A DNA stretch of 64,000 nt, from the NCBI GenBank assembly GCA_013396655.1, contig WBMV01007393.1, positions 2,823-66,822 on the forward strand, given 5' to 3'. Made by a program: the position numbers and the translations under genes. Shown in pieces: positions 37,501 through 50,169 of this stretch; the stretch's first letter is position 1, and each line of letters begins with the position of its first letter. Source of the stretch: Campylorhamphus procurvoides (lineage: Eukaryota; Chordata; Aves; Passeriformes; Dendrocolaptidae). The notes under the pieces were generated by a model. The model did no database searches. It saw nothing but the letters and a program-made list of their open reading frames with translations, and was not told the DNA's origin.

Positions 37501-40200
37501 CCGTGGTATGTTTGTAGCCCTTGTCTCAGAGTGATTTGGTGATGCTGCCACTCTTGGGTTTTATCCCAAAACTGACTTGTATTTGCATGGGGTTATGCCT
37601 TGCATTGCACTTTCCTCTGGGTAAGTTTCTGCTTTGTCACCACAGCAACTGGAGTTTTCTAAGTTAAATTTCTTTCATCCCTTCGCCTGTGATCCTTTAT
37701 TTTCCTTCTATACCTTGTTGTTTCCCAAAGCTGCTTCCATTGGAAAGTCTGAGTTCAGTCAATGAAGTAGATTGGATTTAAGTACATATGGGTTTTAACA
37801 GTGTTTTGAACTGTTAAATTTGGTGTATTTTGAATCAGGAAAGTGGGTCTCCACAAGGTCAAGTTTTGTTTGCGGAGATGCTTTTTTTCTCCATCAACAT
37901 GACCAACAAAACACCTTGATTTAACTAGCTGAGTGGATAAATGTCCTACACGAGTTTCCTCTCCATCCTCTTCCTCTTTCTCAGTATTTTCCATGTGTTT
38001 ACACTATTCTGGCTTAGGTCAGACACAAAGATAACTCCAGGGCACTTAGCTGATTTAACATGTCACACTGCCCATGCTACATCACAGATCTGTGGTCTCA
38101 CAGACCTTTCTGGTGTCCCACAGGTTGTAAGAAACCCACGAAGCTTGGTGTGAGGGCTTTGGTCCCACTCACTGGTGGTGCTCCACAGGACATCTCTTCC
38201 TACTACCCTTAGGTATGACATTTCCCTTCCATTTCTCTTCAGGGAGTCAAAGTTTTCCGTAAGAATGCATACAGTATGTATGGCACCACATAGTTACCTG
38301 TACAGTAAGGAGTGTGTTTGCTTCCCAAGTACATGAATGTTGCTGTTTTGCAGAGGCACAGTGAGGTACCAGGAAAGCTGGACAGGACTGAGCAGTGAGA
38401 TGACTGCAAAACTGGAAACTCACCTCCATTTTTCTCAGTCTCAAGATGTTGTCTAATCTATGCTCTTCTGGGAAAGCTTTCTGCCATCCTTTGAAATCTC
38501 CAAAAAAAAACAAAAAAAAGGGGAGGCTACGTACTCCTAAACCATGAATATCACACAAACTTTTAAAATGTACCATAACCCCTCTTTCCAAATGGATTTA
38601 AAAAAAGAACCCCCTCTTTACTTCAGCCTGAGTCAGGTTTGTTTCACATGCTTTGCTTTTGCAATTCCTCCCTGCATCTCAGGAGCAGGGAACACTAGAG
38701 CCTTAAATCATCGGCCAGTATTGCCAGGCCCCTGTTGGCCCGGGGTGCCTGTGGCAATGATGAGCACGTCATTACAGCCAACCATCCTCATGGCAAATAG
38801 TGCTCTTAACATGCTTTAAAGCAAGTCAATAAAAAGGGGAAATTATTTTGAGCTTTTCAGAGCTTTAACTGCTTGTACTCCCTCACGGAGATTTGAGTCT
38901 ATAAATATGTTTTTACATGTCTTGTTCTTTTTTTACCATCCTTGATGATGCTGTGTGATATGCTTCCCCTTCTGCCCGAGCTGAATAGAATAGAGAAGCA
39001 AATAAAGCAGCCTGGCCCATCCTCCCTCTCCAGTTCATCTGGACCTCAAGGTTTAGCATCCTTTGCCAAACAAATGGGGTGGGTGGGGAAAACTACATGC
39101 TGAACAGGGAACTTTGCATTCTTAGCTGTTTACAAAATTGCTGCTTCACAGTCAAGTGAAAAGCTTCCCTTTTCACCACCCGAGAAGCCTGACTGCTGCA
39201 AGTGTGGTGGGTGCCTGGGTGGGAGTTTGAGCTGGTTTTGCTAAAACCCCCCAGTACCACCAGTAATCATGCACTGTGGTAACCAACCAGCTACCACTGC
39301 TGCACATCGCCTTCCCTGTGCTCCAGATGAGAGGACGCCTCTGCTTTCTCTGTGTTTATTGTGTTGCACTGAAGTAAACCATCACGTGGTTATTTGCAGT
39401 TGTTAGCTGAATATTTCATCACATCTAAGGAGTATGAAGAAAAGCAATTTAATAGTTCAGGACTTGGTTACCACTGAAGGGAGGCTCAGGCTGTGCAGCT
39501 GGACAGGATGAGTCCCATGTAGGCTGAGTCCCCCGTGCTGCCCACTCATCAAGGCAGCAGCCTCCCTCAGCTGGGTGCACTCTGAGGAGCACAGAGGACA
39601 GTGAGCTCGGTGCTATCGCCCTCATGGGGAACGCAGCCAGAGTAACTTGCTGGGAGTAACACTGTGAAATCCACACCCTGGAGATGTTCATGCCTGCCCA
39701 GAGGGACCCAGTGGTGACCACATTCAGTGTTGTAGTCCCTTGTGCTCTGAGAAACCAAGACTGGGAAACTGCTAGTTCATGTCTTCCCCAGATGTTAGCC
39801 TTTCCCATACACCACTTCCCCTTTGCTTAAATGAAAACATGAAGCAACACTCATTCCTCTTAATTAATGATCTCTACCAAGTTTCTGGAGATGCTTCAAA
39901 ATGGCATCCTTCTTGTCATTCAAGGCAGTAAATGAGTTAAACAGCTGCTGGTGCTGCTGGAAGGAGCAAGTCTTTCTTTTAGGAATAGCAAGCTTAAGGT
40001 CATCATCTCAAAATGTAATCTTAAAGGACAGTGGCCAGAGGAACCTACCTGGAGCACTGAAACAGCAAAGCACATCAGGATTTGTTGGTTGACTTTGATG
40101 TGTCTGTGGGTTTTGTTTACCTGTAGAAACTCAAGTCTGCTAAGGAAATTATTGACATTGATATCTACATTGGCATCTACATTGTATAAGCCTTTTTTCT
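37501..40200. other. Intergenic sequence, nothing recognised
   Basis: Sequence between the LTR and the globin E gene. Frames up to 119 codons (39449-39808, minus) lack any domain or splice context. It includes a short A-rich run at about 38500-38520. Confidence 0.5.
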
Positions 40201-40207
40201 TGCTTTT

Positions 40208-40213
40208 TTTATT
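40208..40213 (-). terminator. Probable globin E poly(A) signal
   Basis: TTTATT on the plus strand gives AATAAA on the minus strand, about 100 bases after the globin stop codon. It is the closest such motif I saw downstream. Function is inferred from motif and position. Confidence 0.5.
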
Positions 40214-40313
40214 TTTAATGTTTATGTTTTCATTCTTCCAGCTGTGGCTGGGGGCCCAAAAGCAGCAAATCAGTGCTGGCAAGATGTGTGCAGAGCATGG
40301 AGGGTGTATGTCC

Positions 40314-40442
40314 TCACCAACCTTCCTCTTTGTAGACATTGTTTAGGTGAGTGCAGATTTCATTGGTCACCTTCTCAAAGGAAGCTTTGCAGTCTCCACC
40401 AAATTTCTCCTCCATCAGTTGTAAGATAATGTCACAGATAAT
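40314..40442 (-). CDS. GBE: Globin E exon 3
   Basis: It encodes helices G-H (IICDIILQLMEEKFGGD to NNVYKEEGW) and a TGA stop. The acceptor on the minus strand is CTGTTTAG. Confidence 0.93.
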   Translation of the reverse strand: MICDIILQLMEEKFGGDCKASFEKVTNEICTHLNNVYKEEGW

Positions 40443-43110
40443 CTAAACAGGGAGAAGGGAAGAAACAACCAGTATGAACTTTATTCCGCATTAGAGGCAT
40501 AAGAACAAAACATATATCTTTAGCTGGGATTCTTGGAAGGCAGAAAGGGGTACTAGAGCAATTCACAGCATATCTCATGCAGAGCTTGTAACAGGGCATG
40601 GAAAATTAAGGTGCATTATAGAATTCACAAAAAAATGTAGTCTCTGCTGGTTTTTTTAACTGTCCTGTGTATCTCCTTAATGTTGACTGTGCCTGTCACT
40701 TAAAGGTGGCTGCACAGGACTGATTCATGTGGTTTATCCATTGCAGTCCTCCTGTCAGTGGACTGTCCCAAATGTTTGAGGCCATGAGGAGCCCCATGTT
40801 GGAAACCTATGGAATACATAGCTTGGAGGGGTAAGTTTCTTCCTGATCTTTCCTGCTCATTAGCAATCTAACCCTCTGTAGCAATGAGGGTTCATTTGTC
40901 CTTACAGGCACTAGGTAAGTAGTACACTTTGAAATGCCAGCTCCTTTTCTGTGCCACATTTATTATTTTGTGTGCATCTTTGTCCTGAAAAAGTATTTTC
41001 AGGCAGAAATCCTCACTTTGGAAATCACCTTCCTGCTGCCGAAGTGACCTTTGCCAGAAGGTGCCTCTCTTTGCTTGAGGCAGACAACTTATAAATGCAC
41101 TCTGCTAGTGACTTTAGGTGGACTTGGACAAGTAATTTGATCCTGTATTTATTATCTATGTTTGTTTGATGATGCTAATGCCATTGCCATTGCTGCTCAA
41201 CAGCAGCTGGTTTAGTTGTCCTAGAAAAGCTTGGTTTGTGTTATTAGAGGAAAAAAACCATCAGGGATTGAAGGCCAGTGTTAGACTTCTTTTTTGTATC
41301 TTGTTATTAAATAACAAGCATGGGAATCATATTGTACTGACAAAAATCCTCTACAGCCCATGGCAGCTCTGCAGCTCACACCTGGGCAGACCTGCCTGCA
41401 TCACATCTGCTGCACAGCCCTCTTCCCCTCCAGATCTCTCACTCCATCAACTGTCTTCCACCATCAACCATCTCACCTTCCACCATCTCCTCTCTCTGAA
41501 GAACAGATATTTCTATATACAAAGCCTGTTCTCTCAAAGGGGAAAACATCCTCCCCTGACAATTATACCCCTTGGGAAGAGGGCTCGTGGCTCACCCTAA
41601 AGTTTTTGGGGTCAATCTTCAGCTGGGTGGCATGTTTCTTGCCAAGTGGGTTCACTATCCCAAGAAAAGTCTCAGAGTTGTCCAGGTGTTGCACCATGTC
41701 ATTGATGGCAGTGAAAACCTTCTTGCCATGGCCCCTGACTTGATCTGACTGTTTCATCTCTTCAGCAGAGTCCATGCCTTTGAAATGTGTGAAGTAGGAC
41801 TTGGTGTCTGGGTGCTCCGTAAACATCCTGTTGAGAAAGGAGAGACGTCCTAACTTATGAACCAAGGCATCGATGCAGATATGGCTAAATGTTCCAGGCC
41901 TTGTCTTATGCATTTATTGCCCTTTTTTCTTTTCTTTATTAGAACAGACACCTCCTGTGTTTCAGTTTGTGGCCATTGACTCTGTCCTGTCTCTTACCAC
42001 CACTGAGAAGAGGTTGGCTCTGGCTTCTTTGTACTCTTCCTTCAGGTTTTTATATACACACTGATAATATCCTCCTGATCCTCCTCTTCTCCAGGCTGAA
42101 CAGTCACAACCCTCTCAGCTTTACCTCACAGGAGAGATCCTCCAGTGCCCTCATTATCTTCCCGGGCCTTCACTGGACTCTTTGCAGTATGGCCTTATCT
42201 CTCTTGTGCTGGGGAGCCTTGAACTTCTGTATTGGCAGATCTGGGGCTGTAGGACACTAAAGCAAAACCTTCTATAGTAAACTACCCCAGGGAACTGAGC
42301 TACTGATGCTACTAGCCTTTTATGGCTGCATTTCTGACCCTAACTGGCCTACAGGTTGTGTAGACTGCAGCAGGAAAGAGCAGTGCAGAACACTTTTTGA
42401 GGGTAATCCAAGCATAAGATGTGATATACAAGAAAGCCAGAAGGAAGGGTAGAGGTCTGGTAAACAGAAGTAGTATTTGGATTGTTCAGTGCTTTATGCA
42501 GGGGATAGAAGTCCCATATGAGAGAGGGATATGTGAAAGGTGAACAGAAGAGAGGAAAACAGGATGAAAACTAAGAGAGGAAAGCCCATAGGAAGGGTAC
42601 AGTACAGTGGAACAGATGGGAAAGGCTGAAGGAGAATCAGAAGTGAAATACTGAGAAGCTAAAAAAAAAATCATTAAAGGTGTTTAGAGGTAAAGAGGAA
42701 GAGGGAAATAAGGCCCAGGTGTTTTCCCATTCTTTTTCATACTACACTTTCTTTTCTTTACCTTAAATGGGTAAAGAAATTGTTCTTGTCTCTTCTTTTC
42801 CCACTCCCTTCCCCTTTTCCTTTTATTTTTCCTTAAGTAGATTGCTCCTCTTCCCTGTTTCCTTCCTGAGGTGGTATAAACCACAGCAGATCAAAATATT
42901 CTGAGCAAGGGCTGCATGAAAAACATCAAGATGTGCTCCTAGGCCATAATTCCATCTTTCTTGCTGCTCCTCCTTCAACCCTCTGGGGTAGCAGTCGGAT
43001 GGGTTCTTTCCTTACCTGACCAGCACAGTTGTCCCGTTGTCCTCAGCATCCACATACATCTTCTCCCAGGCACCACGGGCACTTTGCACCTCTGCTTCAG
43101 AGAATGACAT
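40314..43110 (-). CDS. GBE: Globin E (eye globin)
   Basis: An intact three-exon globin of 151 residues, with exons 43016-43110, 41596-41827 and 40314-40442 on the minus strand. Introns fall at the two classical vertebrate globin positions (phase 2 in helix B, phase 0 after NFR in helix G). Key haem residues are Phe44 (CD1, in KSYFTHF), distal His65 (E7, in QVRGHGKKVF) and proximal His97 (F8, in PLGKKHATQLK). The 32-residue spacing between the two His is longer than in myoglobin and similar to cytoglobin. The start MSFSEAEVQSARGAWEK and the end NNVYKEEGW match the chicken eye-specific globin E, a respiratory globin proposed to supply oxygen to the avascular retina. Myoglobin or cytoglobin are the alternatives, but the sequence fits them less well. 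Confidence 0.93.
41596..41827 (-). CDS. GBE: Globin E exon 2
   Basis: The central haem-binding exon, carrying CD1 Phe, E7 His and F8 His. It has a one-base completion of the split Arg codon, then 77 codons to NFR. Acceptor CTCAACAG, donor GTGAGC. Confidence 0.95.
42070..42245 (-). mobile_element. CR1 fragment in globin E intron 1
   Basis: The plus strand reads CTCTTCTCCAGGCTGAACAG and then a diverged match to the reversed CR1 segment downstream of it (…GGAGAGATCCTCCAGTGCCC). It sits between globin exons 1 and 2 in the same orientation as the gene. Confidence 0.75.
43016..43110 (-). CDS. GBE: Globin E exon 1
   Basis: Starts with ATG at 43110 and encodes MSFSEAEVQSARGAWEK through NGTTVLV plus two bases of Arg. 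Donor GTAAGG. No other in-frame ATG nearby gives a typical globin N terminus. Confidence 0.93.
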
Positions 43111-46100
43111 GGTGGAGGAGATGTTGGCAATGAAGGGTGCAGCAGGAGGAAGAAGGACAGGGAAGTCCTGGCAGGGTCTTTCTGCTCCAGTTCTCTCCTC
43201 AGGGTTCTCTAAATACTGCCCTGGGGATTTAAGACATCTTGAAGGGACTCTTTGTCTCCATGCCCCTCAGTCACATTTCTGCAGGCTTTAGAGTTACTTA
43301 ATCGCTTTTAATCAGGAAAGAAACCAACCACATGAGGAGGGAGGACAAGCTCTCTTGCCATGGGTCAGGTGCCACAGCAAAGGTCTCACTGTCTGAGGAG
43401 AGAAGGGATAAAAGGCAGTTTTCAGAAGGGAAGAAAAAGATCAATTCTCCTCCCCTCTCACCCTTGCCATAGCCAGTGCTTGGCTCCCGTTTCCTGAGGG
43501 CAATCCTTGCCCAAGCACCAATTTTCCTGGTTTTCTCCCAAGAGCACTGCTGTGCTGTGGGCACTGTGGTGCACTGATGTCCCCTCTTCCCAGCATTCTT
43601 TGGTCCTCCAGTCCAAAGACTCTGCCTTCATGCCATGGTCACTCCTTTCCCCGCAGCCCTCTGGTTCAGCAGGGGTCTCATGCAGCTGGGGGGCTTCACC
43701 AGCTCAAAATGATGGCGTTGCAAGGACAGTGATGGCAGCATGGCACAACATCCACGGCCACAGTGCCCTGGAAAGCCACCTCATTTTAACACGGGAGATA
43801 AACAGTTCAGGACAGCCAGGCCAGGAACACAGGCATTTCACTGCCCTAATCCTCTTGGCTTACATCTGGAATCTCTGTCCTATCTCTTAGCCCTGCCAGC
43901 CTGGGAGAGAGATAAGGGGCAGGAGATGGGCCAGCATGGAGCTGCAAGTGACATCTATGGGCCTGTAATCATCACGGTCACTTGGATCTGGAGGCAAAAA
44001 AATTTCTTGGATTATCCATGCCTGGGCTTAACCTCTGGCAGGAATGTTCTGGTTAAGTCCAGGGCATGCACACAAAATAAGGGCTAAGGGGCTTGAGAAA
44101 CTGGTGCTGGACACCGAGCACAGACAAAACCTCATATTGTTTGGGATGGTTTAAAGAAGGGAAGGAACAGGTGTGAGGAGGAAACATGCAGCATGGTGAG
44201 CAAAACCAGCCCAATACCCCGGGGCAGAAGGAAAATCCTGGCTCCAAACTCACAGAGATTAATTGGACTTGGACCCAACCCTTTCTGAGGGGTGCCTTGA
44301 ATGACTTCACCAAAATTTGTCCCCACTCCTTCCCTCCTTCTCCCTTTTCACCGCAGCAAACAAAGACTAGTCTAATAGAAAGCTGCACAGACATCTCTTT
44401 TCTTATCCCCAAATCCTGAGAAAAATTCCCCAGATCTCAGGGAGATCCCGGGGTGGGCTGGGATATGCATGTTGTGCTGCTGGGATCTCTGCCTCTTTGA
44501 AGGCAAACACTAGCCAGGGTAGCACTGGTTGGCCAAGCCCAGCCACCAGCACATGGACACAGGGGAAGGAGCAAGGACAGCACCTCAGGAACTGGCAGTT
44601 CCCAGGTCTTGGGAGCCAAAACTGCTTGGGAAGAGCACAGTGGAGAAAGCACCAAGTTTTTTGAGTAAGAGCAGAAAGTGCATCAGGTGCTTGTCCTAGG
44701 TGGCCTGGGAGAGAGTGAGCTCCTGAAGAAAGAGTAACACCAACTTTAGCCAAAGGGAAAAGGGCTCAAGCAGATCTGGAATATGGAGGCAGAGCTGGTT
44801 TTAATTTGGAATGTGAATATTTGCAATTACTTCCTTGTAACTTTTCCTCCTCTCTGTAGGTGTCATGTTCTCCTTGCAGACCCTGGTGCACTCTGACTTG
44901 CTGTGGACATCTCAGTGGAAGAAGCTGAGTGTGGCTGTGAGCCCATGTCTCCAGCCTGAGCTGTGGTAGCAATGCACATTTCTCAAAGATGAGTCTTCTG
45001 TCTTGGCTTTCTAAGTCTTTTCCTCTTCACCTCTCTTGTTCACCCTTCATTTCCCTCCCCTCTAGTTTTGTTTGTGGCAATTCACAAGCTGGGGTGGCCT
45101 TATAGCACCTTCCAGTGCCTAAAGGGGCTACAAAAGAATTGGAGAGGGACTGTTTACAAAGGCATGTAGTGATAGGACAAAGGACAATGGTTTTAAACTG
45201 GAAAAGGGTGGGTTTAGATTAGATATTAGGAAGAAATTCTTCACTAGAAGGGTAGTGAGGCACAGGAACACACATCCCGTCATGGGCCAAAAAATACCTG
45301 TTTTGAGATGAGAAATTTCAATCAAATTAATTTATTGCTAAGTAACAAACCAAATAACACTTAGATTCTCGCTTGCCCTGGTCCTGCTTCCCCACCCCTG
45401 TGCTGCAGGTTACAACCAGACCCTTTGGTGAGACTGTGGGTGGCACAGGAGCTGGGAGTGGGTGCCTGGGGGTCCTTCTGCTCTTGCTGCTCCTCTTTGT
45501 GTCCTACTGAACTCCTCCAGCATGGGCTCTTCCACTGGTCACCATCCCTTTGGGTACTGTCCCTGTCCTGGACTTGTCTCTCCTTTTTCAGTATTCACTG
45601 CCCTTTCTTAATCATGTTTCCACAGAGGCACCATAAACTTTTCTGCTTGGTCCGGCTTTGGGGTGCAATGAGTCTATTTTGCCTGGTGCCAAGGCAGGTA
45701 TGAGCAGATAGGGCAGTCCCTGATCAGACAAAGCAAGGACATTCTCCCTCAAACATGTCACCATGCTCCCTGTGACAGGCTTTGCTATTCTTTTACCTTC
45801 TGGTGTTACTTTGACTCTTTTGGAACATTATCTTCTGTTTTGCCCTTGCATGATTTGCTGAGTCCCTGGAAGATGAACACAATAATACCTCATAAAGTTT
45901 TGACATCTCTAACAGGGCTATACACATCTATGCTACACCTCAGCAGTCTCTAGACATTGAAACAAAAAAGCTCCAGAAACCTTTTTTTTTTTTTACCTGG
46001 AAAACGAATAGCTCTGACAAATGTGATGGTTAATCTTAAAGTTGGCACATTATTGCTGACACTCACATTCCCAGCCCAGGGCAAGAGGATGCTGCTTGGT

Positions 46101-48967
46101 TTACTTCTTTTTTTCTCTCCCAAGGTTTGTTTTGTTTATTATCTCAAAGGAAGTGAATGCTCTTAGGTGTAATTTCTATTGCACGAGGAGAGGTATTTTC
46201 TAACAGCAGTGACACTCCTTAGCATATTATCCCTAAAGCAGGGCTCTTCCACCCAGTGTGCAAGAGCTGGTCAACACACCAAATCAAGATATGTGATTTT
46301 ATTACAAATCTGCAGAATGGGGTGCCAGGCATCTAGCACAACTGGCACACCTTTAGGGAAACAAGCGGGGTCCTTTTTACAAGAAGTAACAAAGGAAGAG
46401 TCATGCAGAAACAGGAGATGGGTCACTTACACTTATAACAAAAATTTTAATGTGCGTGTACTGATCTTGGTCTAGTTCATTATACTATCATTTTCACATA
46501 CAAATTCCCCTGGGGAATTTGTGGGTTTTAATATTATCATCATCTAAAGTAACTTGAGGTTATATTTTCATCCTATCAGCTGTTGCTAAGGTATTGTTTA
46601 ACCTTGTTGTTATTAAACCTCTGTTCAGTTTCTGCTTGAATCCATTTGAACAACTGTCAATGACACATGGATTTATAGCATTCTGTTCCTGGGGACTCTT
46701 CACAGAGTGCTCTGGCACTGCATTGTCAGAGTTCCAAGACTAACTTACAGCGAACTTTTTGTGAATTAACTTCACCTGACATCCAGTGGTCAGGGTCAGG
46801 CCAGGGAGGCAGACAGCCCTGGGCAGTCGGAGCAGGGAGCACAGCCATGGTGTTTGGGCCATGGCCAACCTTCTCCTGGCTCTGACCCCAGGCAGGGAAG
46901 CAGAGGGCGGGCTTCACACTGCAGTGCCTGCAAACAGTGTCACTAGTGCAAAGCAATGTTTGCTTCCTCCATCTCCAAGAAATCATGTGCTTTAGGCAGA
47001 AGGCAGCTGGCAAGCTCCGGCCACAGAAACTGATAGCAACCCCTACCCACCCAGCCATTCAAGATCCAGCAGTGATAACGCCTGAAGAGTTCATCGACGT
47101 CCCAGTTACAGGCATTGCAAACTTCCCTGTCTTTTCTTATCCTTGGAAGTTCATGATCTGTGATGCTATGATTTTTAATATAAATAAACCACCCTATTTG
47201 TTATGCAACAGGGGTTAATCCCCAGCTCAGCAGACATGCCTGTTGTAAAGGATGGCTGGAAGGGGCTCAGCAGCTGTAACTCTTCTTTTCCCAACACCCG
47301 TGGTATTGTGAGACTGAGGTGAAAGCCCTCCATATTGCCAGGTTTCAGGGATGCTTAGCTCCAGATGCTGACACTCAGTGCTGCTTTGAGAGAAATGACC
47401 TGCATCTCTTCCATGCTCAGTATCTGAGATTATCAAGATAATCACCTCATCAAAACAAGCAAAATTAGCAGCTGCAGTCCCAACTGTTAGTGTAAGTGTC
47501 TGAATCCCAAAGCCCACATAGCACATGAGTGGGAAAGACCTGAGGCAGAAGCATGCAGCTTTCCCAGCTGCCAGCTTCCCAGATTGCACTTCTCTTTCCC
47601 ATTTCAGAGCATTAGTGGGCTTGGTGGAGCCATGTTGCACTTTGCACTGGTTAAAATACCAAATGCAATGGGCAAATAAAAAGCAGGAATACTTGGGACC
47701 CAGCCACCCAGAATGGGCCTCACAAAGCATACAGAGCAGTACCACCTGACAGGGTAGAAATGCACACAGTTTTCTGTTGTGAACACTTTTATTGCATGCT
47801 TAAGATTTTAAATGTGAAAACAAAGGCAATGATTTCAAAATAGCTTCCCTTTTATATATCAAAGGGCATAGCATATATGCAAATTAGCCTTCTGAATGCT
47901 GCTCTCACAACTGATAACAATAAGTACATGGCTAGCACTGACTCTAATGCAACCATTATGGCTAATAAAGATGTCAGTGCTCAGTTTTCTTGCAGTGCAT
48001 CCAGCTAAACAAGAATTTGCATTGGGACAGGCTGGTGTTCAGCAGGGAAACTTCACATCCTTAGTGAAGGGGGGAAAAAAACCCTCCACAAACTCCACCC
48101 CAGCCCTCCTCACCCCCATCAATGTGCTATCAAAACCATTTTGGTCACAAATCACAAACCAGCATAAAGACATCACTATGAAGAAAGTTAACACCATCCC
48201 TGCCAGACCCAGCACACTGCAGGATTGCATCCTTTTCTTGAACAAATTTGGGCTTATGCAGACCACTCTGTGCTGAACCTCTGCATATGTACTGCAGGCA
48301 GGAGGCAAAGAAATTAGATTTTTATGGATACAGAAAATATGAAGCCCGAGCGAGAGCTGGACAGAGGGGCTCAGGCAGCAGCATAAGCACTATTCATATC
48401 TGTAATGTTACAATCTGGCATTAATATCTGCTCAATTAGTGAGATCAAACCACCCAATAATTTAGGAGAAACAACACTGCTACAGGTTTTAGACACAAGC
48501 CCCTAGACTGCTTCACACAGCACTCTTGTTTGGGACACTAGCACTTTTAAATACAATTAATATAAGTGATGTCCTGAAGAAAACAGAAATCCATCAGTTG
48601 TCACAGCCAGCTGAGTTAAATTTGGACTCCAGATAAAGAGAACTGACATCAGAGAAAAAGAGGATGTAGCTGAAAGAAGACACCAGGCTAAAATAAACAG
48701 CTATGGGATGGTTTATCTGGAAGTTAGACACCAGTACAGAGGCTTTGCATCCAACACGGGTAGAGTACAGATTATTATATTGGTGGCATGGACTATTGTG
48801 TTCAGAGATGCAAGATAAAATGGCATGAGATAAAGTAGCAGATAAACCTTCTGTCAGATACAACAGAAAGTGCTGTGTTGGATTGAAAGGGTGGTTGGTG
48901 AGCAATGGAAGGAACCAGAGAATCAGATTAGCAGTTTACCTGTGTAAACAGAAAGCTGGATGATGGA
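43111..48967. other. Intergenic region upstream of globin E, no supported gene
   Basis: About 5.9 kb between globin E and the HSPA12-like gene. It presumably includes the globin promoter just above 43110, but I see no clear TATA box at the expected distance. Frames up to 172 codons (47227-47745, minus) have no recognised domain. A CR1 piece at 45098-45272 is listed separately. Confidence 0.5.
45098..45272 (+). mobile_element. CR1 LINE fragment, plus orientation
   Basis: It contains CCTTATAGCACCTTCCAGTG, GTAGTGATAGGACAAAGGA, TTAGATTAGATATTAGGAAG and GTGAGGCACAGGAACA, the forward sequence of the CR1 3' region. It is about 175 bp and diverged, and is cut off sharply after GGAACA. Confidence 0.88.
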
Positions 48968-48973
48968 TTTATT
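48968..48973 (-). terminator. Possible poly(A) signal of the HSPA12-like gene
   Basis: AATAAA on the minus strand, about 165 bases after the stop codon at 49137 and just beyond a CR1 fragment. This is motif and position only. Confidence 0.35.
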
Positions 48974-49002
48974 GGCACAGTGGCCTCCTCTGTTATAGGA
49001 GT

Positions 49003-49075
49003 CATTGAATCATTAGAACCATTAAGGTTGGAAAAGACCTCCAAAATCATCAAGTCCAACCTTTGACAATACTGC
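49003..49075 (-). mobile_element. CR1 3'-end fragment, minus orientation
   Basis: The plus strand reads ATTAAGGTTGGAAAAGACCT then AATCATCAAGTCCAACC, the reversed 3' end of CR1. It lies in the presumed 3' UTR of the HSPA12-like gene. Confidence 0.75.
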
Positions 49076-49136
49076 CTCCCTCTAAAGCCATTTTCTCCCT
49101 TGAGTTATTGTCCCTGCTGCTCAATGTACCAAGTAT

Positions 49137-50169
49137 TTATGCAACTAAAAAATCTATTAGAACAGTACGACTTTCTTTGGAAGTTACATCAGTACATGTG
49201 GCTTTAAATTCAGTGAGCCCAAATTTGATCTCCATCTTCAGTTCACGTTGTATCCCCAGCCATGTGTCTGGCATTGGCACTACACAGGAACCAAGCTCTT
49301 CAACCCCTTTCTCATCTACATACTGAGCATTCTGTTTTTCTGTGCAATAGAAAGCAAAACTTGTTTGATCTGGTTCTGTTGGACTGAAATCATAGTGGGC
49401 AACTTCATTTATATTCACTAAGTCCCCAGTTCCCACCAATTTCTCAAAGAGACCTGTGCAATAAACATAGCCAGTAGCTTTTGAGATCTTCCGTTTATGG
49501 ACATCATGGATAGCATCATTAAATGTCTGAGCTACTCTTAAACCATATGTCTTAGCACTGATTCTTGAGGAAACGAGGTGTGGATTGACTCCAAATAAAA
49601 CAGCCCCTTTCGCAATGGCTGCTTGGGCCTCTACTGGACAAAGGATATGATACTTCTTGCTAAAGGCCTGACTGATCGCATCTCTCAAAATGATGCTAGA
49701 CGCAAAGCCCCCCACAAGCAAAAGGTATTGGACCTTGGCCATCCCGGGTTTGCCAAGAATTTCCCTCAAAGTACAAATTACATTTTTGATACTGTAGTCA
49801 AACAAGCTCTTCATTTTCTCATATGTAATCATGATGACCCCATCACACCATTCAGCTCCTTCTGCTTTTTTGAAGAACTGGGAGATGTCCTTCTTGCCAT
49901 TCTGGTCAGGTTGTAGTAGCAATGAATGTAGACTGCCTCCCTGCTGGCAGAGCATTTCTGTAGACTGAAGTTGTACATCATATGTTGTAATTCGGTAGGG
50001 TGTCTCTTTACATATTCCTCCCATACACCATCATCAAATATTTCCTTGAGGAAATTACTGAAGTTTTCATCCACTCTGTTGCCCCCCCATCCACCTCCAG
50101 TTGCCTTGTGTAACTCCTCCAGGTGATGGTTTTCTTGGATCTCATGGACTGTGATGTCTACTGTGCCAC
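49137..50169 (-). CDS. HSPA12-like exon 4, frame-shifted
   Basis: One long terminal exon. The first part (from GGTVDITVHEI to about YNLTRMA) is in one frame and the rest (from about KKDISQFFKKAEGAEW to the TAA at 49137) in another. The first frame stops about 20 codons after the break, while the second stays open for about 250 codons, all with HSPA12 similarity. Confidence 0.8.

Noticed and set aside
44840..44975. Acceptor-like site followed by a short frame, considered as an exon
   Set aside because: No partner exon, no domain and no consistent phase with any neighbouring gene.
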